Assembly (NCBI RefSeq): GCF_001984125.1
Contig: NZ_MTQL01000007.1
Location: forward strand, 1,612,001-1,676,000
Direction of reading: 5' to 3'
Length of the DNA stretch: 64,000 nucleotides
Origin: Leifsonia sp. ALI-44-B
GTDB lineage: Bacteria; Actinomycetota; Actinomycetes; Actinomycetales; Microbacteriaceae
A program made the position numbers and the translations under genes. The notes beneath the pieces were generated by a model. That model saw only the letters and a list, made by a program, of their open reading frames with translations. It was not told the DNA's origin and did no database searches. Below, in pieces: positions 8,407 through 16,447 of this stretch (position 1 is its first letter; every line of letters starts with the position of its first letter).

Positions 8407-9537
8407 GTGACTACGACCGAAGAATTCCTGCTCCCCGGCGGCATCGACCTGCGCCAGCTGCCCAAGATCTCGCTGCACGACCACCTCGACGGCGGCCTGC
8501 GTCCCCAGACCATCCTCGAGCTCGCCGACGCCCACGGCGTCGACGTTCCGGCCGGCACCTCGGCCGAGCTCGCGCAGTGGTTCCTCGACCAGTGCAACGC
8601 CGGCAACCTGCCCGACTACCTCAAGACGTTCGACCTGACCATCGCGGTCATGCAGACGCGCGAGGGGCTGGCCCGCGTGGCCCGCGAGTTCGTGCAAGAC
8701 CTGGCCGAAGACGGCGTCATCTACGGCGAGATCCGCTGGGCTCCCGAGCAGCACCTGCAGCAGGGTCTGTCGCTCGACGAGACCGTCGAGGCCGTGCAAG
8801 AGGGCATCGAGCAGGGCATCGACGATGTCTCGCGCGAGGGCTTCGACATCCAGATCGGTCAGCTCATCACGGCCATGCGCCACGCCGACCGCGGCCTCGA
8901 GATCGCCGAGCTGGCCGTGCGCCACCGCGAGAACGGTGTCGTCGGCTTCGACATCGCCGGCGCCGAGAAGGGCTTCCCGGCCTCGAAGCACCGCGCGGCG
9001 TTCGACTACCTGCAGTCCGAGTTCTTCCCCGTCACCGTGCACGCGGGCGAGGCCGACGGCCTCGACTCGATCAAGAGCGCCCTGATCGACGGCCGCGCGC
9101 TGCGCCTCGGTCACGGTGTGCGCATCGCCGAAGACATCCACACGGTGCGGTCAGACGACGAGAACCAGTACGTCTCGCTCGGCCCGATCGCCCAGTGGGT
9201 GCGCGACCGCGAGATCCCGCTCGAGACGAGCCCGTCGTCCAACCTGCAGACGGGTGCCGTCGAGCAGTGGGGCGAGGACCTGATCGACCACCCGATCGAC
9301 CTGCTCTACCAGCTGGGCTTCCGGGTCACGGTCAACGTCGACAACCGCACCATGTCGGGCACCACGCTCACGCGCGAACTCGGCCTGCTGTCCGACGCGT
9401 TCGGCTACGACCTCGACGACCTCGAGACGTTCCAGCTCAACGCGGCCGCCGCGGCCTTCCTGCCGATCGAAGATCGCGAAGAGCTCTCCGAGGCGATCGA
9501 AGAGGGCTTCGAGGACGCCCAGAACTCACTCTCCTGA
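8407..9537 (+). CDS. add: Adenosine deaminase
   Basis: Hydrolyses adenosine and deoxyadenosine to inosine and deoxyinosine plus ammonia. The 376 residues include the zinc-binding HDHLDGGL (His24, His26), GAEKGFP, the VHAGEAD block (zinc ligand and catalytic Glu), the LGHG block and VNVDNRTMSGTTL near the C-terminus. The first motif reads HDHLDGG rather than the commoner HVHLDGA, a variant seen in actinobacterial adenosine deaminases. The GTG start at 8407 fits a leaderless promoter. Its product inosine is a substrate for the purine nucleoside phosphorylase at 12300-13133. Confidence 0.94.
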   Translation: MTTTEEFLLPGGIDLRQLPKISLHDHLDGGLRPQTILELADAHGVDVPAGTSAELAQWFLDQCNAGNLPDYLKTFDLTIAVMQTREGLARVAREFVQDLAEDGVIYGEIRWAPEQHLQQGLSLDETVEAVQEGIEQGIDDVSREGFDIQIGQLITAMRHADRGLEIAELAVRHRENGVVGFDIAGAEKGFPASKHRAAFDYLQSEFFPVTVHAGEADGLDSIKSALIDGRALRLGHGVRIAEDIHTVRSDDENQYVSLGPIAQWVRDREIPLETSPSSNLQTGAVEQWGEDLIDHPIDLLYQLGFRVTVNVDNRTMSGTTLTRELGLLSDAFGYDLDDLETFQLNAAAAAFLPIEDREELSEAIEEGFEDAQNSLS

Positions 9538-9561
9538 CAGCCGCGCCGACCCCGGACGGGC

Positions 9562-9567
9562 TACTCT
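9562..9567 (+). promoter_or_regulatory. -10 box (TACTCT) upstream of the PTS IIA gene
   Basis: TACTCT is followed by six bases and a GTG at 9574. That GTG opens a 14-codon reading frame that ends across the IIA start codon, so the promoter yields either a leaderless leader peptide or a 41-base 5' leader. Confidence 0.5.
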
Positions 9568-9573
9568 GACAGG

Positions 9574-9618
9574 GTGGCCCGCCCCGGGCCGAGCGCGACA
9601 GGATGTGTGATTTCATGA
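9574..9618 (+). CDS. Possible 14-residue leader peptide upstream of PTS IIA
   Basis: A GTG exactly six bases after the TACTCT -10 box opens a frame of 14 codons whose TGA (9616-9618) overlaps the ATG of the IIA gene at 9615. This suggests reinitiation or translational coupling. The peptide is too short to show homology; the GTG may simply mark the transcription start. Confidence 0.25.
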   Translation: MARPGPSATGCVIS

Positions 9619-10094
9619 CCCTTCCCCCTCTTCCGGACAACGCTGTGCGGTTGGGTGTCACGGTCGACGACTGGCGAGGAGCCATCCGTGCATCGGGTGA
9701 CGCCCTCGTGGCGGCCGGCGCGACGCTCGACGGCTACACCGACCGCATGGTCCAGGTGATCGACGAGTTCGGCAGCTACATCGTCATCGCCCCCGGGCTC
9801 GCCCTGGCACACGCGCGGCCCGGCCCCGACATCCTGAGCGACGCGCTCTCGGTGGTCACGCTCGCCGAGCCCGTGTCGTTCGGGCATCCGCACAACGACC
9901 CCGTGCGCGTCATCCTCGGCCTCGCCGTGACGACGCCGGACAGCCACGTGACGAGCGTTGCGAGCCTCGCCAACGTGTTCAATGACAGCGCCGCCATCCC
10001 CGCCCTGGCCGACGCGCAGAGCGTCGACGAGGTGCGCTCGGTGCTCGGCATCCCGGCCGGTCCGGCCGAGTCCACCGGCCACCCCCAAGCCTGA
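9615..10094 (+). CDS. PTS EIIA component, ascorbate/mannitol type
   Basis: Cytoplasmic phosphocarrier of 159 residues of the PTS_EIIA_2 fold. The phosphoryl-accepting His66 lies in the motif IAPGLALAHARP, characteristic of the UlaC/SgaA branch, and the second conserved His occurs in FGHPHNDPV. I chose ATG 9615, with AGGA 11-14 bases upstream; an ATG at 9603 is possible. It is followed 29 bases later by a IIB gene, but no membrane IIC gene is present on either side. It may serve a IIC encoded elsewhere or act in regulation. Confidence 0.85.
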   Translation: MTLPPLPDNAVRLGVTVDDWRGAIRASGDALVAAGATLDGYTDRMVQVIDEFGSYIVIAPGLALAHARPGPDILSDALSVVTLAEPVSFGHPHNDPVRVILGLAVTTPDSHVTSVASLANVFNDSAAIPALADAQSVDEVRSVLGIPAGPAESTGHPQA

Positions 10095-10123
10095 CCGTCC
10101 GTCTTTTAGGAAGAGAGCCCACG

Positions 10124-10396
10124 ATGAAGATCGTCGCCATCTGCGGTGCCGGGGTCGGCACCTCCGCCATCCTCAAACTCAACGCCGAGCGCGCGCTCGA
10201 GCGTCTCGACCTCGAGGCGGATGTCTCGGCGACCGACGTTGCGAGCGTGCAGACGGTCGGCGCCGACGCGCAGATCATCCTCACCTCGCCCGAGTTGGTC
10301 GACCGCATCGGCAAGACGTACGCCGACATCATCGTCATCGAGAACTACTTCGACCTCGACGAGCTCACGCGCAAGCTCGAGATCGCGCTGGGCTGA
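10124..10396 (+). CDS. PTS EIIB component, lactose/ascorbate type
   Basis: Small (90 residues) phosphotransfer protein with the N-terminal P-loop VAICGAGVGTS; Cys7 is the residue phosphorylated by EIIA. Length and fold match UlaB/SgaB-type IIB proteins. A Shine-Dalgarno AGGAAGAG lies ahead of the ATG. It forms a pair with the IIA gene upstream and ends before a strong bidirectional terminator, so no IIC follows in this operon. Confidence 0.87.
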   Translation: MKIVAICGAGVGTSAILKLNAERALERLDLEADVSATDVASVQTVGADAQIILTSPELVDRIGKTYADIIVIENYFDLDELTRKLEIALG

Positions 10397-10533
10397 GGCG
10401 ACCTCGCGCCGCGCTGCGACGCACGCCGGCGGCAAGGCGACCGTCGGCACAACAGGTCATGTCGTGAGGCAGCCTCGACCGGGCCCGACCGACAAGGCAG
10501 GCTGACAGGCAGACAGGCGACACGCCGCAACAA

Positions 10534-10569
10534 GGAAAGGCCGCCCGATCAGATTCGGGCGGCTTTTCC
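10534..10569. terminator. Bidirectional intrinsic terminator between PTS IIB and the mutase gene
   Basis: A 15-bp stem (10534-10548 with 10555-10569, one G-U pair) with a 6-base loop is flanked by A-rich and T-rich sides on both strands. It lies between convergent genes and can stop transcription from either side. Confidence 0.85.
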
Positions 10570-10608
10570 TGTGTGCGAGAAGCGATCGTGCTGCGCCCGC
10601 TCGTGCGT

Positions 10609-12300
10609 CTAGCGCGCGATGACCTCGTCGGCGATGCGCTGCAGATCGGCGCGCAGGGCCTCGATGCGGTGCGCCGCGGCCTCGGGTTCGCTCTGCTCGC
10701 TGCGCGCGTCGAGATAGAACTTCAGCTTCGGCTCGGTGCCAGAGGGGCGGGCCATGACGCGTGACCCGTCGGCGAGGTGGAAGCGCAACGCGTCGGTGGG
10801 CGGCAACTGCTCGAAACCGTCGCTTAGGTCGTCGATCTGCTCGACCTTCACGCCGCCCAGCTCGGCGGGCGGCTGGTCGCGCAGCGCGGCCATGATGCGG
10901 CCGATGATGGACAGATCCGTGACACGGATCGACAGCTGACCGCTCGCGTAGACGCCGAACGTTTCGGCGAAGCGCGCGAGCAGCCCCGCAACGTCGGTGC
11001 CCGCCGTGTGCGCCTCGGACGCCAGGTCGAGGAACGCCAGCGCGGCCGAGATGCCGTCTTTATCGCGCACCACGCTCGGGTTCACGAGATAGCCGAGGGC
11101 TTCTTCATAACCGAAGACGAGCCCGGGCACGCGCGACACCCACTTGAATCCCGTGAGCGTCTCGGCGAACCGCAGCCCGTGGGCCTTGGCCACCTCGCCG
11201 AGGGCGGGGGAGGAGACGATCGAGCAGGCGAGCACGCCGTCCACGCCGTCGCGTTCGGCCTGCTGCGCGGCGTGCCAGCCGAGCAACCAGCCCACCTCGT
11301 TGCCGGTCAGCTGGCGGAACCCGGCGGGCGCGGCGGTATCGGGGATGGCGACTGAGAGGCGGTCGGCATCGGGATCGTTCGCGATCACCAGGTCGGCGTG
11401 CGCGTCGCGCGCGGCCTGGAACGCCAGGTCGAGCGCGCCCGGTTCTTCGGGGTTGGGGAACGACACGGTCGGAAAAGCGGGGTCGGGGTCGCGCTGCTCG
11501 ACGACCGGTTCGACGGGCGGGTACCCGGCGGCGTCGATCACGCGCGAGAAGGTCTCCCATCCGACGCCGTGCATAGCCGTGTAGACGACGCGCAACGGCG
11601 AGTCGAAGGAGCGAACGGGCCCGGCGGTCGCGGCGACATAGGCGTCGACGACATCCTCGCCAGCCGTCTCATACGCCGTCGAGCGCGGCAGCTCGAGCAC
11701 ATTGCCCGTCTCGGCGACACGCAGGATGTGGGCGGCGATATCGGCGTCGGCGGGCGACACGATCTGCGAGCCGCGATCTTCGTCGCCCAGGTACACCTTG
11801 TAGCCGTTATCGGCGGGCGGGTTGTGGCTCGCGGTGACCATGACGCCGGCCGAGGCGTTCAGGTGCCGCACCGCGAACGCCAGCACGGGAGTTGGCAGCA
11901 GGCGGGGCAGCAGGATGGCGCGCACCCCGGCCCCGGCCATGAGCTCGGCCGTGTCGGTGGCAAAGACGCGCGAGTTCTTGCGGCCGTCGTAACCGATGAC
12001 GACGCTCGCCGTCTGGCCGGGCGCAGCGCGCTCGATGAGGTAGGCGGCGAGACCCGCGGCGGCCTGCGACACGAGCACGCGGTTCATGCGCGCCGATCCG
12101 GCCTCGATGCGCCCGCGCAGCCCGGCCGTGCCGAACTCGAGTCGCGTGTCGAAGCGTTCGTGCAGTTCGTCGAGCGCGATCTCGCTGCCTGCCTCGGCAT
12201 CTTTCAGCAGCAGTTCGATCTCGGTGCGCGTCTCGTCGTCGGGGTCTTGCCCCGCCCAGGCACGCGCGGCCTGCACCACCTGGTCGCGGTCGAGCGTCAT
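10609..12300 (-). CDS. Phosphosugar mutase (phosphoglucomutase/phosphomannomutase family; possibly phosphopentomutase)
   Basis: Alpha-D-phosphohexomutase superfamily enzyme of 563 residues, the long form resembling PgcA and vertebrate PGM2. It has FGTAGLRG (56-63), the phosphoserine loop TASHNPP (156-162, Ser158), the magnesium loop DPDADR (309-314) and a C-terminal phosphate-binding RPSGTEPKLKFY. Its ATG overlaps the TAA of the purine nucleoside phosphorylase gene by one base, so the two are one unit. Long-form family members include phosphopentomutases; given this partner and the nearby nucleoside genes, conversion of ribose 1-phosphate to ribose 5-phosphate is a reasonable inference, though annotation as phosphomannomutase is common. 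Confidence 0.88.
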   Translation of the reverse strand: MTLDRDQVVQAARAWAGQDPDDETRTEIELLLKDAEAGSEIALDELHERFDTRLEFGTAGLRGRIEAGSARMNRVLVSQAAAGLAAYLIERAAPGQTASVVIGYDGRKNSRVFATDTAELMAGAGVRAILLPRLLPTPVLAFAVRHLNASAGVMVTASHNPPADNGYKVYLGDEDRGSQIVSPADADIAAHILRVAETGNVLELPRSTAYETAGEDVVDAYVAATAGPVRSFDSPLRVVYTAMHGVGWETFSRVIDAAGYPPVEPVVEQRDPDPAFPTVSFPNPEEPGALDLAFQAARDAHADLVIANDPDADRLSVAIPDTAAPAGFRQLTGNEVGWLLGWHAAQQAERDGVDGVLACSIVSSPALGEVAKAHGLRFAETLTGFKWVSRVPGLVFGYEEALGYLVNPSVVRDKDGISAALAFLDLASEAHTAGTDVAGLLARFAETFGVYASGQLSIRVTDLSIIGRIMAALRDQPPAELGGVKVEQIDDLSDGFEQLPPTDALRFHLADGSRVMARPSGTEPKLKFYLDARSEQSEPEAAAHRIEALRADLQRIADEVIAR

Positions 12301-13133
12301 TACAGCGCCCCCACGATGCGGGCGAGCAGGGCGCTGATCACGGGCTCGGCTTCGCGGCCGGCCTCGATGACCTCTTCGTGCGACAGCGGCGTCTTCTGGA
12401 TGCCGGCAGCCAGGTTGGTGATGAGCGACATGCCCAGGATCTCCATGCCGGCCTGGCGGGCGGCGATCGCCTCGAGCGCCGTCGACATGCCGACGATGTG
12501 CCCGCCGATGGCCTTGGCCATCTGCACCTCGGCCGGGGTCTCGTAGTGCGGCCCGCGGAACTGCGTGTACACGCCCTCGTCGAGCGACGGCTCGATCTCG
12601 TGCGCGAGCTGGCGCAGGCGGCTCGAGTACAGGTCGGTCAGGTCGATGAAGGTCGCGCCCTCGAGCGGAGAGTCGGCCGTGAGGTTGATGTGGTCGCTGA
12701 TCAGCACGGGCGTGCCGGGCTTCCAGTGTTCTTTGATGCCACCGGCGCCGTTGGTCAGGATCATGGTGGTCGCACCCGTCGCGGCGGCCGTGCGCACGGA
12801 GTGCACGACGCGGCGCACGCCGTGGTTCTCGTAGTAGTGGGTGCGGGCGCCGATGACGAGCGCGCGCTTGCCGCTCGGCAGCAGGATGCTGCGCAACGTG
12901 CCGGGGTGGCCGGCCAGGGCGGGCTTCGAGAACCCGATGATCTCGTCGGCCGGGATGGTGGCCGTGGTCTCGCCGAGCAGTTCGGCGGCCTTGCCCCAGC
13001 CGCTGCCGAGGGTCAGGGCGATGTCGTGGCGGTCGACGCCGGTCTTCTCGGCGATCTGGGCCGCAGCGTTGCGGGCGATCTCGAAGGGATCGGTGGCCGG
13101 ATCGTCGAGGGGGTGAGAGAAGTGTTCAGACAT
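12300..13133 (-). CDS. Purine nucleoside phosphorylase
   Basis: Trimeric-type phosphorylase (277 residues) that converts inosine or guanosine plus phosphate to the base and ribose 1-phosphate. Visible motifs are the N-terminal phosphate loop TLGSGWG (41-47), the HYYENHG region and ILTNGAGGIK. The ATG at 13133 lies six bases after TAGAGT, so the transcript is probably leaderless. It is translated together with the downstream phosphosugar mutase and takes the product of adenosine deaminase. Confidence 0.93.
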   Translation of the reverse strand: MSEHFSHPLDDPATDPFEIARNAAAQIAEKTGVDRHDIALTLGSGWGKAAELLGETTATIPADEIIGFSKPALAGHPGTLRSILLPSGKRALVIGARTHYYENHGVRRVVHSVRTAAATGATTMILTNGAGGIKEHWKPGTPVLISDHINLTADSPLEGATFIDLTDLYSSRLRQLAHEIEPSLDEGVYTQFRGPHYETPAEVQMAKAIGGHIVGMSTALEAIAARQAGMEILGMSLITNLAAGIQKTPLSHEEVIEAGREAEPVISALLARIVGAL

Positions 13134-13139
13134 GAATCC

Positions 13140-13145
13140 ACTCTA
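13140..13145 (-). promoter_or_regulatory. -10 box (TAGAGT) of a leaderless promoter for the purine nucleoside phosphorylase
   Basis: On the minus strand TAGAGT is followed by six bases and the ATG at 13133. Confidence 0.55.
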
Positions 13146-13263
13146 TTGGCTGGCGCGGGCGGGGCCAGGGCTTGACGCTCGCCTGAGCCGGTGTGGCGGC
13201 ATCCGTGCGCGCGTGAGCGAATCCGTTTTGGTGCGCATCCGTGTCACCCGCGAGAATGGAGCA

Positions 13264-14697
13264 ATGGCATATGAGTTCGAGCGCAAACAGCGAATCGCCG
13301 TCCTGGGCGGCGGCCCGGGTGGTTACGAGGCGGCCCTCGCGGGCGCTCAACTCGGGGCGGATGTCACGCTCATCGAGCGCACGGGCGTGGGCGGTTCGGC
13401 CGTCATCACCGACGTCGTGCCCTCGAAGTCGCTCATCGCCACGGCCGAGGCCGCCATCAGCATCTCCGAGGCCGAAGACCTGGGCGTGCAGTTCTTCAGC
13501 CGCAGCGCCGAGGGTCGGCCGGTGCGGCCCGAGGTGGCCGTCAACCTCGCGGCCGTGAACAAGCGTCTGCTGGGCCTCGCGCGTCAGCAGTCCGAAGACA
13601 TGCGCACCAATCTCGTGCGCGAGGGCGTGCGCATCATCCAGGGCGAGGGGCGACTCGACGGGCGCAACAACGTGGTCGTCTCGACGGGCGGCGATGCGCC
13701 GACCGACTTCGACGGCGTCGAGGCCGACACCATCGTCATCTCGGTGGGCGCGAGCCCGCGTCAGCTTCCGTCGGCCAAACCCGATGGTGAACGCATCCTC
13801 ACGTGGACGCAGCTCTACAACCTGAAGAGCGTTCCCGAGCACCTCATCGTCGTGGGTTCGGGTGTCACGGGCGCCGAGTTCGCCAGCGCCTACACGGCCC
13901 TCGGCTCGAAGGTCACGCTCATCTCGAGCCGCGACCAGGTGCTGCCGGGCGAGGACGCCGACGCGGCCGCCGTGATCGAGAAGGTCTTCAAGCGCAACGG
14001 CATGACGGTGCTCTCGAAGTCGCGCGCCGACAGCGTTGCGCGCACCGAGAACGGGGTCATCGCCACGCTCTCCGACGGGCGCACGGTCGAGGGCAGCCAC
14101 TGCCTCGTCGCCGTGGGGTCGGTGCCCAACACCTCCGGCATCGGGCTCGAAGAGGCGGGCGTGCAGCTCACCGAGTCGGGCCACATCCGCGTGAACCGGG
14201 TGGCGCGCACATCCATGCCCAACATCTATGCGGCCGGCGATTGCACCACGCTGCTGCCGCTCGCCTCGGTGGCGTCGATGCAGGGCCGCACGGCCATGTT
14301 CCACGCCATGGGCGATGCCGTGAGCCCCATCGAGGTGCGCAACGTGGCCGCCAACATCTTCACGCAGCCCGAGATCGCGACCGTCGGCTGGACGCAGAAG
14401 CAGATCGAAGAGGGCATCGCGCAGGGCGACATCTACAAACTGCCCCTGGCCTCCAACCCGCGCGCCAAGATGATGGGCATCAAGGATGGCTTCGTCAAAC
14501 TGTTCGCGCGCACGGGGTCTGGCACCGTCATCGGCGGCGTGATCGTGGCGCCCAAGGCATCCGAACTCGTCTTCCCCCTGGCCCTCGCGGTCGAGCACCG
14601 CCTCACGGTCGACCAGGTGGCGCGCGCCTTCGCCGTCTACCCGTCGCTCACGGGGTCGCTGGCCGACGCGGCCCGCGCCATGCACATCGTTCTCTAA
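13264..14697 (+). CDS. LpdA-type NAD(P)H-quinone dehydrogenase (dihydrolipoamide dehydrogenase homologue lacking the disulfide)
   Basis: Flavoprotein of 477 residues in the pyridine nucleotide-disulfide oxidoreductase family. FAD-binding GGGPGG is at 15-20, the central NAD(P) fold starts at VVGSGVTGAEF, and the second FAD motif is IYAAGDCT. The position of the redox-active cysteine pair reads GVGGSAVITDVVPSKS (41-56), with no cysteine, and the C-terminal His-Pro-Thr catalytic segment is replaced by YPSLTGSLADAAR. These losses match Mycobacterium tuberculosis LpdA (Rv3303c), which reduces quinones rather than lipoamide. ATG 13264 is preceded by GGAG; the longer upstream frame crosses the divergent promoter and is not coding. 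Confidence 0.9.
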   Translation: MAYEFERKQRIAVLGGGPGGYEAALAGAQLGADVTLIERTGVGGSAVITDVVPSKSLIATAEAAISISEAEDLGVQFFSRSAEGRPVRPEVAVNLAAVNKRLLGLARQQSEDMRTNLVREGVRIIQGEGRLDGRNNVVVSTGGDAPTDFDGVEADTIVISVGASPRQLPSAKPDGERILTWTQLYNLKSVPEHLIVVGSGVTGAEFASAYTALGSKVTLISSRDQVLPGEDADAAAVIEKVFKRNGMTVLSKSRADSVARTENGVIATLSDGRTVEGSHCLVAVGSVPNTSGIGLEEAGVQLTESGHIRVNRVARTSMPNIYAAGDCTTLLPLASVASMQGRTAMFHAMGDAVSPIEVRNVAANIFTQPEIATVGWTQKQIEEGIAQGDIYKLPLASNPRAKMMGIKDGFVKLFARTGSGTVIGGVIVAPKASELVFPLALAVEHRLTVDQVARAFAVYPSLTGSLADAARAMHIVL

Positions 14698-14700
14698 CGC

Positions 14701-15627
14701 ATGGGCGGTGTGCTCGTCGGTTTCGGCATCATCGGTTTCGTCATCCTGGTCGGGTACATCGCCGGGCGGCTGAAGATCGGTGGGCCCGACGCCGGCTACA
14801 CGCTCAACCGCATCGCGTTCTTCGTCACCAACCCGGCGCTGCTCTTCACCGTTCTGGCGCACGCCGACCTGCACGTGGTGTTCTCGTCGTTCATCCTCGT
14901 GGCCGGCATCGCGGCCGTCGCCATGGCGCTCGTCTACGTGCTCGTGGCGCGGCTGTGGTTCAAGTCAGGCGCGTCTGAGACAACCATCGGCGCCATGGCG
15001 TCTGGCTACGTCAACGCCAACAACATCGGCATCCCCGTGGCCGTCTACGTGCTGGGCGACGCGCAATACGTGGCGCCCATCCTGCTGCTGCAACTCATCG
15101 TCTTCGCGCCCATCGCCTTGGGCGTGCTCGATGTGGCCGACCGCGGTTCGGCGTCGTTCCGCACCATCGCCACGCAGCCGTTCCGCAACCCCATGATCAT
15201 CGCGTCGGTGATCGGCGTCATCGTGGCCGCGACGGGGCTGCCCGTGCCCGACGAGGTCTACGCGCCGTTCGAGTTGCTGGGCGGTGCCGCCGTTCCCCTC
15301 ATCCTGCTGGCGTTCGGCATGTCGCTCAACGGCCAGCGCCCGTTCCAGGCGGGCACGGGTCGCAAGGCCGTCCTCGTGTCGTCGCTGCTCAAATCGGTGG
15401 GCATGCCCGTTGCGGCCTACCTCCTCGCCCATTTCGCTTTCGGGATGTCGGGGGCGCCGCTCTTCGCGGCCGTCGTCCTCGCGGCCCTGCCCAGCGCGCA
15501 GAACGTCTTCAACTTCGCGAGCCGCTACGGTCGCGGGGTGGTCCTCGCCCGCGACACCGTGCTCCTGACGACCATCGCCTCGGTCCCGGTCCTCCTCGTC
15601 ATCGCGGCGCTCCTCGCGCCGCTATAG
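14701..15627 (+). CDS. AEC (auxin efflux carrier) family transporter
   Basis: Membrane transporter of 308 residues with about ten hydrophobic helices in two inverted halves, the second starting near NPMIIASVIGVIVAATGLP. It has the conserved PALLF and NANNIGIPVA segments of the AEC/bile-acid transporter superfamily. Members carry malate, malonate or other anions; the substrate cannot be inferred. It starts three bases after the quinone dehydrogenase stop, so the two are probably cotranscribed. Confidence 0.88.
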   Translation: MGGVLVGFGIIGFVILVGYIAGRLKIGGPDAGYTLNRIAFFVTNPALLFTVLAHADLHVVFSSFILVAGIAAVAMALVYVLVARLWFKSGASETTIGAMASGYVNANNIGIPVAVYVLGDAQYVAPILLLQLIVFAPIALGVLDVADRGSASFRTIATQPFRNPMIIASVIGVIVAATGLPVPDEVYAPFELLGGAAVPLILLAFGMSLNGQRPFQAGTGRKAVLVSSLLKSVGMPVAAYLLAHFAFGMSGAPLFAAVVLAALPSAQNVFNFASRYGRGVVLARDTVLLTTIASVPVLLVIAALLAPL

Positions 15628-15670
15628 AACGCGCGAGATCCGCGCGGCAAAGGACGCCTGCGCTCTTACC

Positions 15671-16402
15671 TCAGAAACTCCGCACCGCGTCGTCGGAATC
15701 GGGGGAACGAGCGGCGACGTCTGCAAGGGTAGTTCGTTCAGCGCACCACGCGGCGACGTCAACGCTCGTGTAGCCCAGGATGGTGAGCAACCGCTCGAGA
15801 ACTCGACGGTGTTCGATGTTATGGATCGGTTCATGGTGACTCACGCGGTTGCGAAAGTTGCGGGCCTGGTTGAGCAGCACGTAAAGGTCCGAACGGCGTC
15901 CCCGGAAGAGCGGGAAAGCGTGCCGGAGAGCCTTCTGCCAGAGTGAGCGTTCATAGTCGACACCGGTGGCCTTGTCGCCGCTCTTCAGGAGACCGGTCCA
16001 GAAACCGAAGTCGAGCGCGGCAACGATGTCGTCGGGAGTCGGAGGAGGGAGGTGTCGACGGTTGCGCTCCGTCTCCAGCCGTCGAATCTTCTGGCGCAGA
16101 TCGGCTTCCTGCCGATAGACCAAACGAAGATCCTCGCTATTCCACCAGTCCGCGCGGCCGAACCGGCGCGCCAGTTGATCGTTCATGGCGTTTCTGGTCG
16201 TGATCTCGACGAGATGAAGGGGTCCGAGATAGGCGGCCGCGAGAGCCATGTTGTACACGTATGTGTCCAGGGGATCGGTGCGAATACCGTCGCAGGCTCG
16301 CCGTGAGGAGTGCGCATACCCCGTCAACCGCGGCCGGGAGAGCAGGCGCGTGAGCTCCGAGCGCTGGCGCGCGGTCGCGGTGTTTCGATCGGGGATGGCC
16401 AC
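15671..16402 (-). CDS. Abi-like (abortive infection/HEPN-related) protein
   Basis: Predicted 243-residue cytoplasmic protein of the Abi-like (AbiD/AbiF, Abi_2-type) group. The diagnostic element is a HEPN-type RNase motif, RNFRNRVSHHEP, at residues 181-192, where R-x4-H would be the catalytic pair. Helical segments rich in Arg and Leu precede it (LVEITTRNAMNDQLARRFG and others). I chose the GTG at 16402 because TATGGT lies exactly six bases upstream; the longer frame to 16474 has no such support. Base composition is visibly lower in GC than the flanking genes, suggesting acquisition by transfer. It may protect against phage by RNA cleavage, but no partner toxin or antitoxin protein gene is adjacent; a candidate small RNA diverges from its promoter. 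Confidence 0.75.
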   Translation of the reverse strand: MAIPDRNTATARQRSELTRLLSRPRLTGYAHSSRRACDGIRTDPLDTYVYNMALAAAYLGPLHLVEITTRNAMNDQLARRFGRADWWNSEDLRLVYRQEADLRQKIRRLETERNRRHLPPPTPDDIVAALDFGFWTGLLKSGDKATGVDYERSLWQKALRHAFPLFRGRRSDLYVLLNQARNFRNRVSHHEPIHNIEHRRVLERLLTILGYTSVDVAAWCAERTTLADVAARSPDSDDAVRSF

Positions 16403-16408
16403 GGGATC

Positions 16409-16414
16409 ACCATA
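16409..16414 (-). promoter_or_regulatory. -10 box (TATGGT) of the Abi-like gene
   Basis: On the minus strand TATGGT is followed by six bases and GTG 16402, a leaderless layout. It overlaps by two bases the -35 element of a promoter pointing the other way, so transcription in the two directions should compete. Confidence 0.5.
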
Positions 16415-16441
16415 GACAATCCGCCCGCCCCTAGTTAGGGT
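16413..16441 (+). promoter_or_regulatory. Putative promoter of an intergenic small RNA
   Basis: TAGACA (16413-16418) and TAGGGT (16436-16441) are separated by 17 bases, a good match to a housekeeping promoter. Transcription should start near 16448, about 90 bases before a strong plus-strand terminator with no protein gene between. Confidence 0.5.
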
Positions 16442-16447
16442 TGACCT

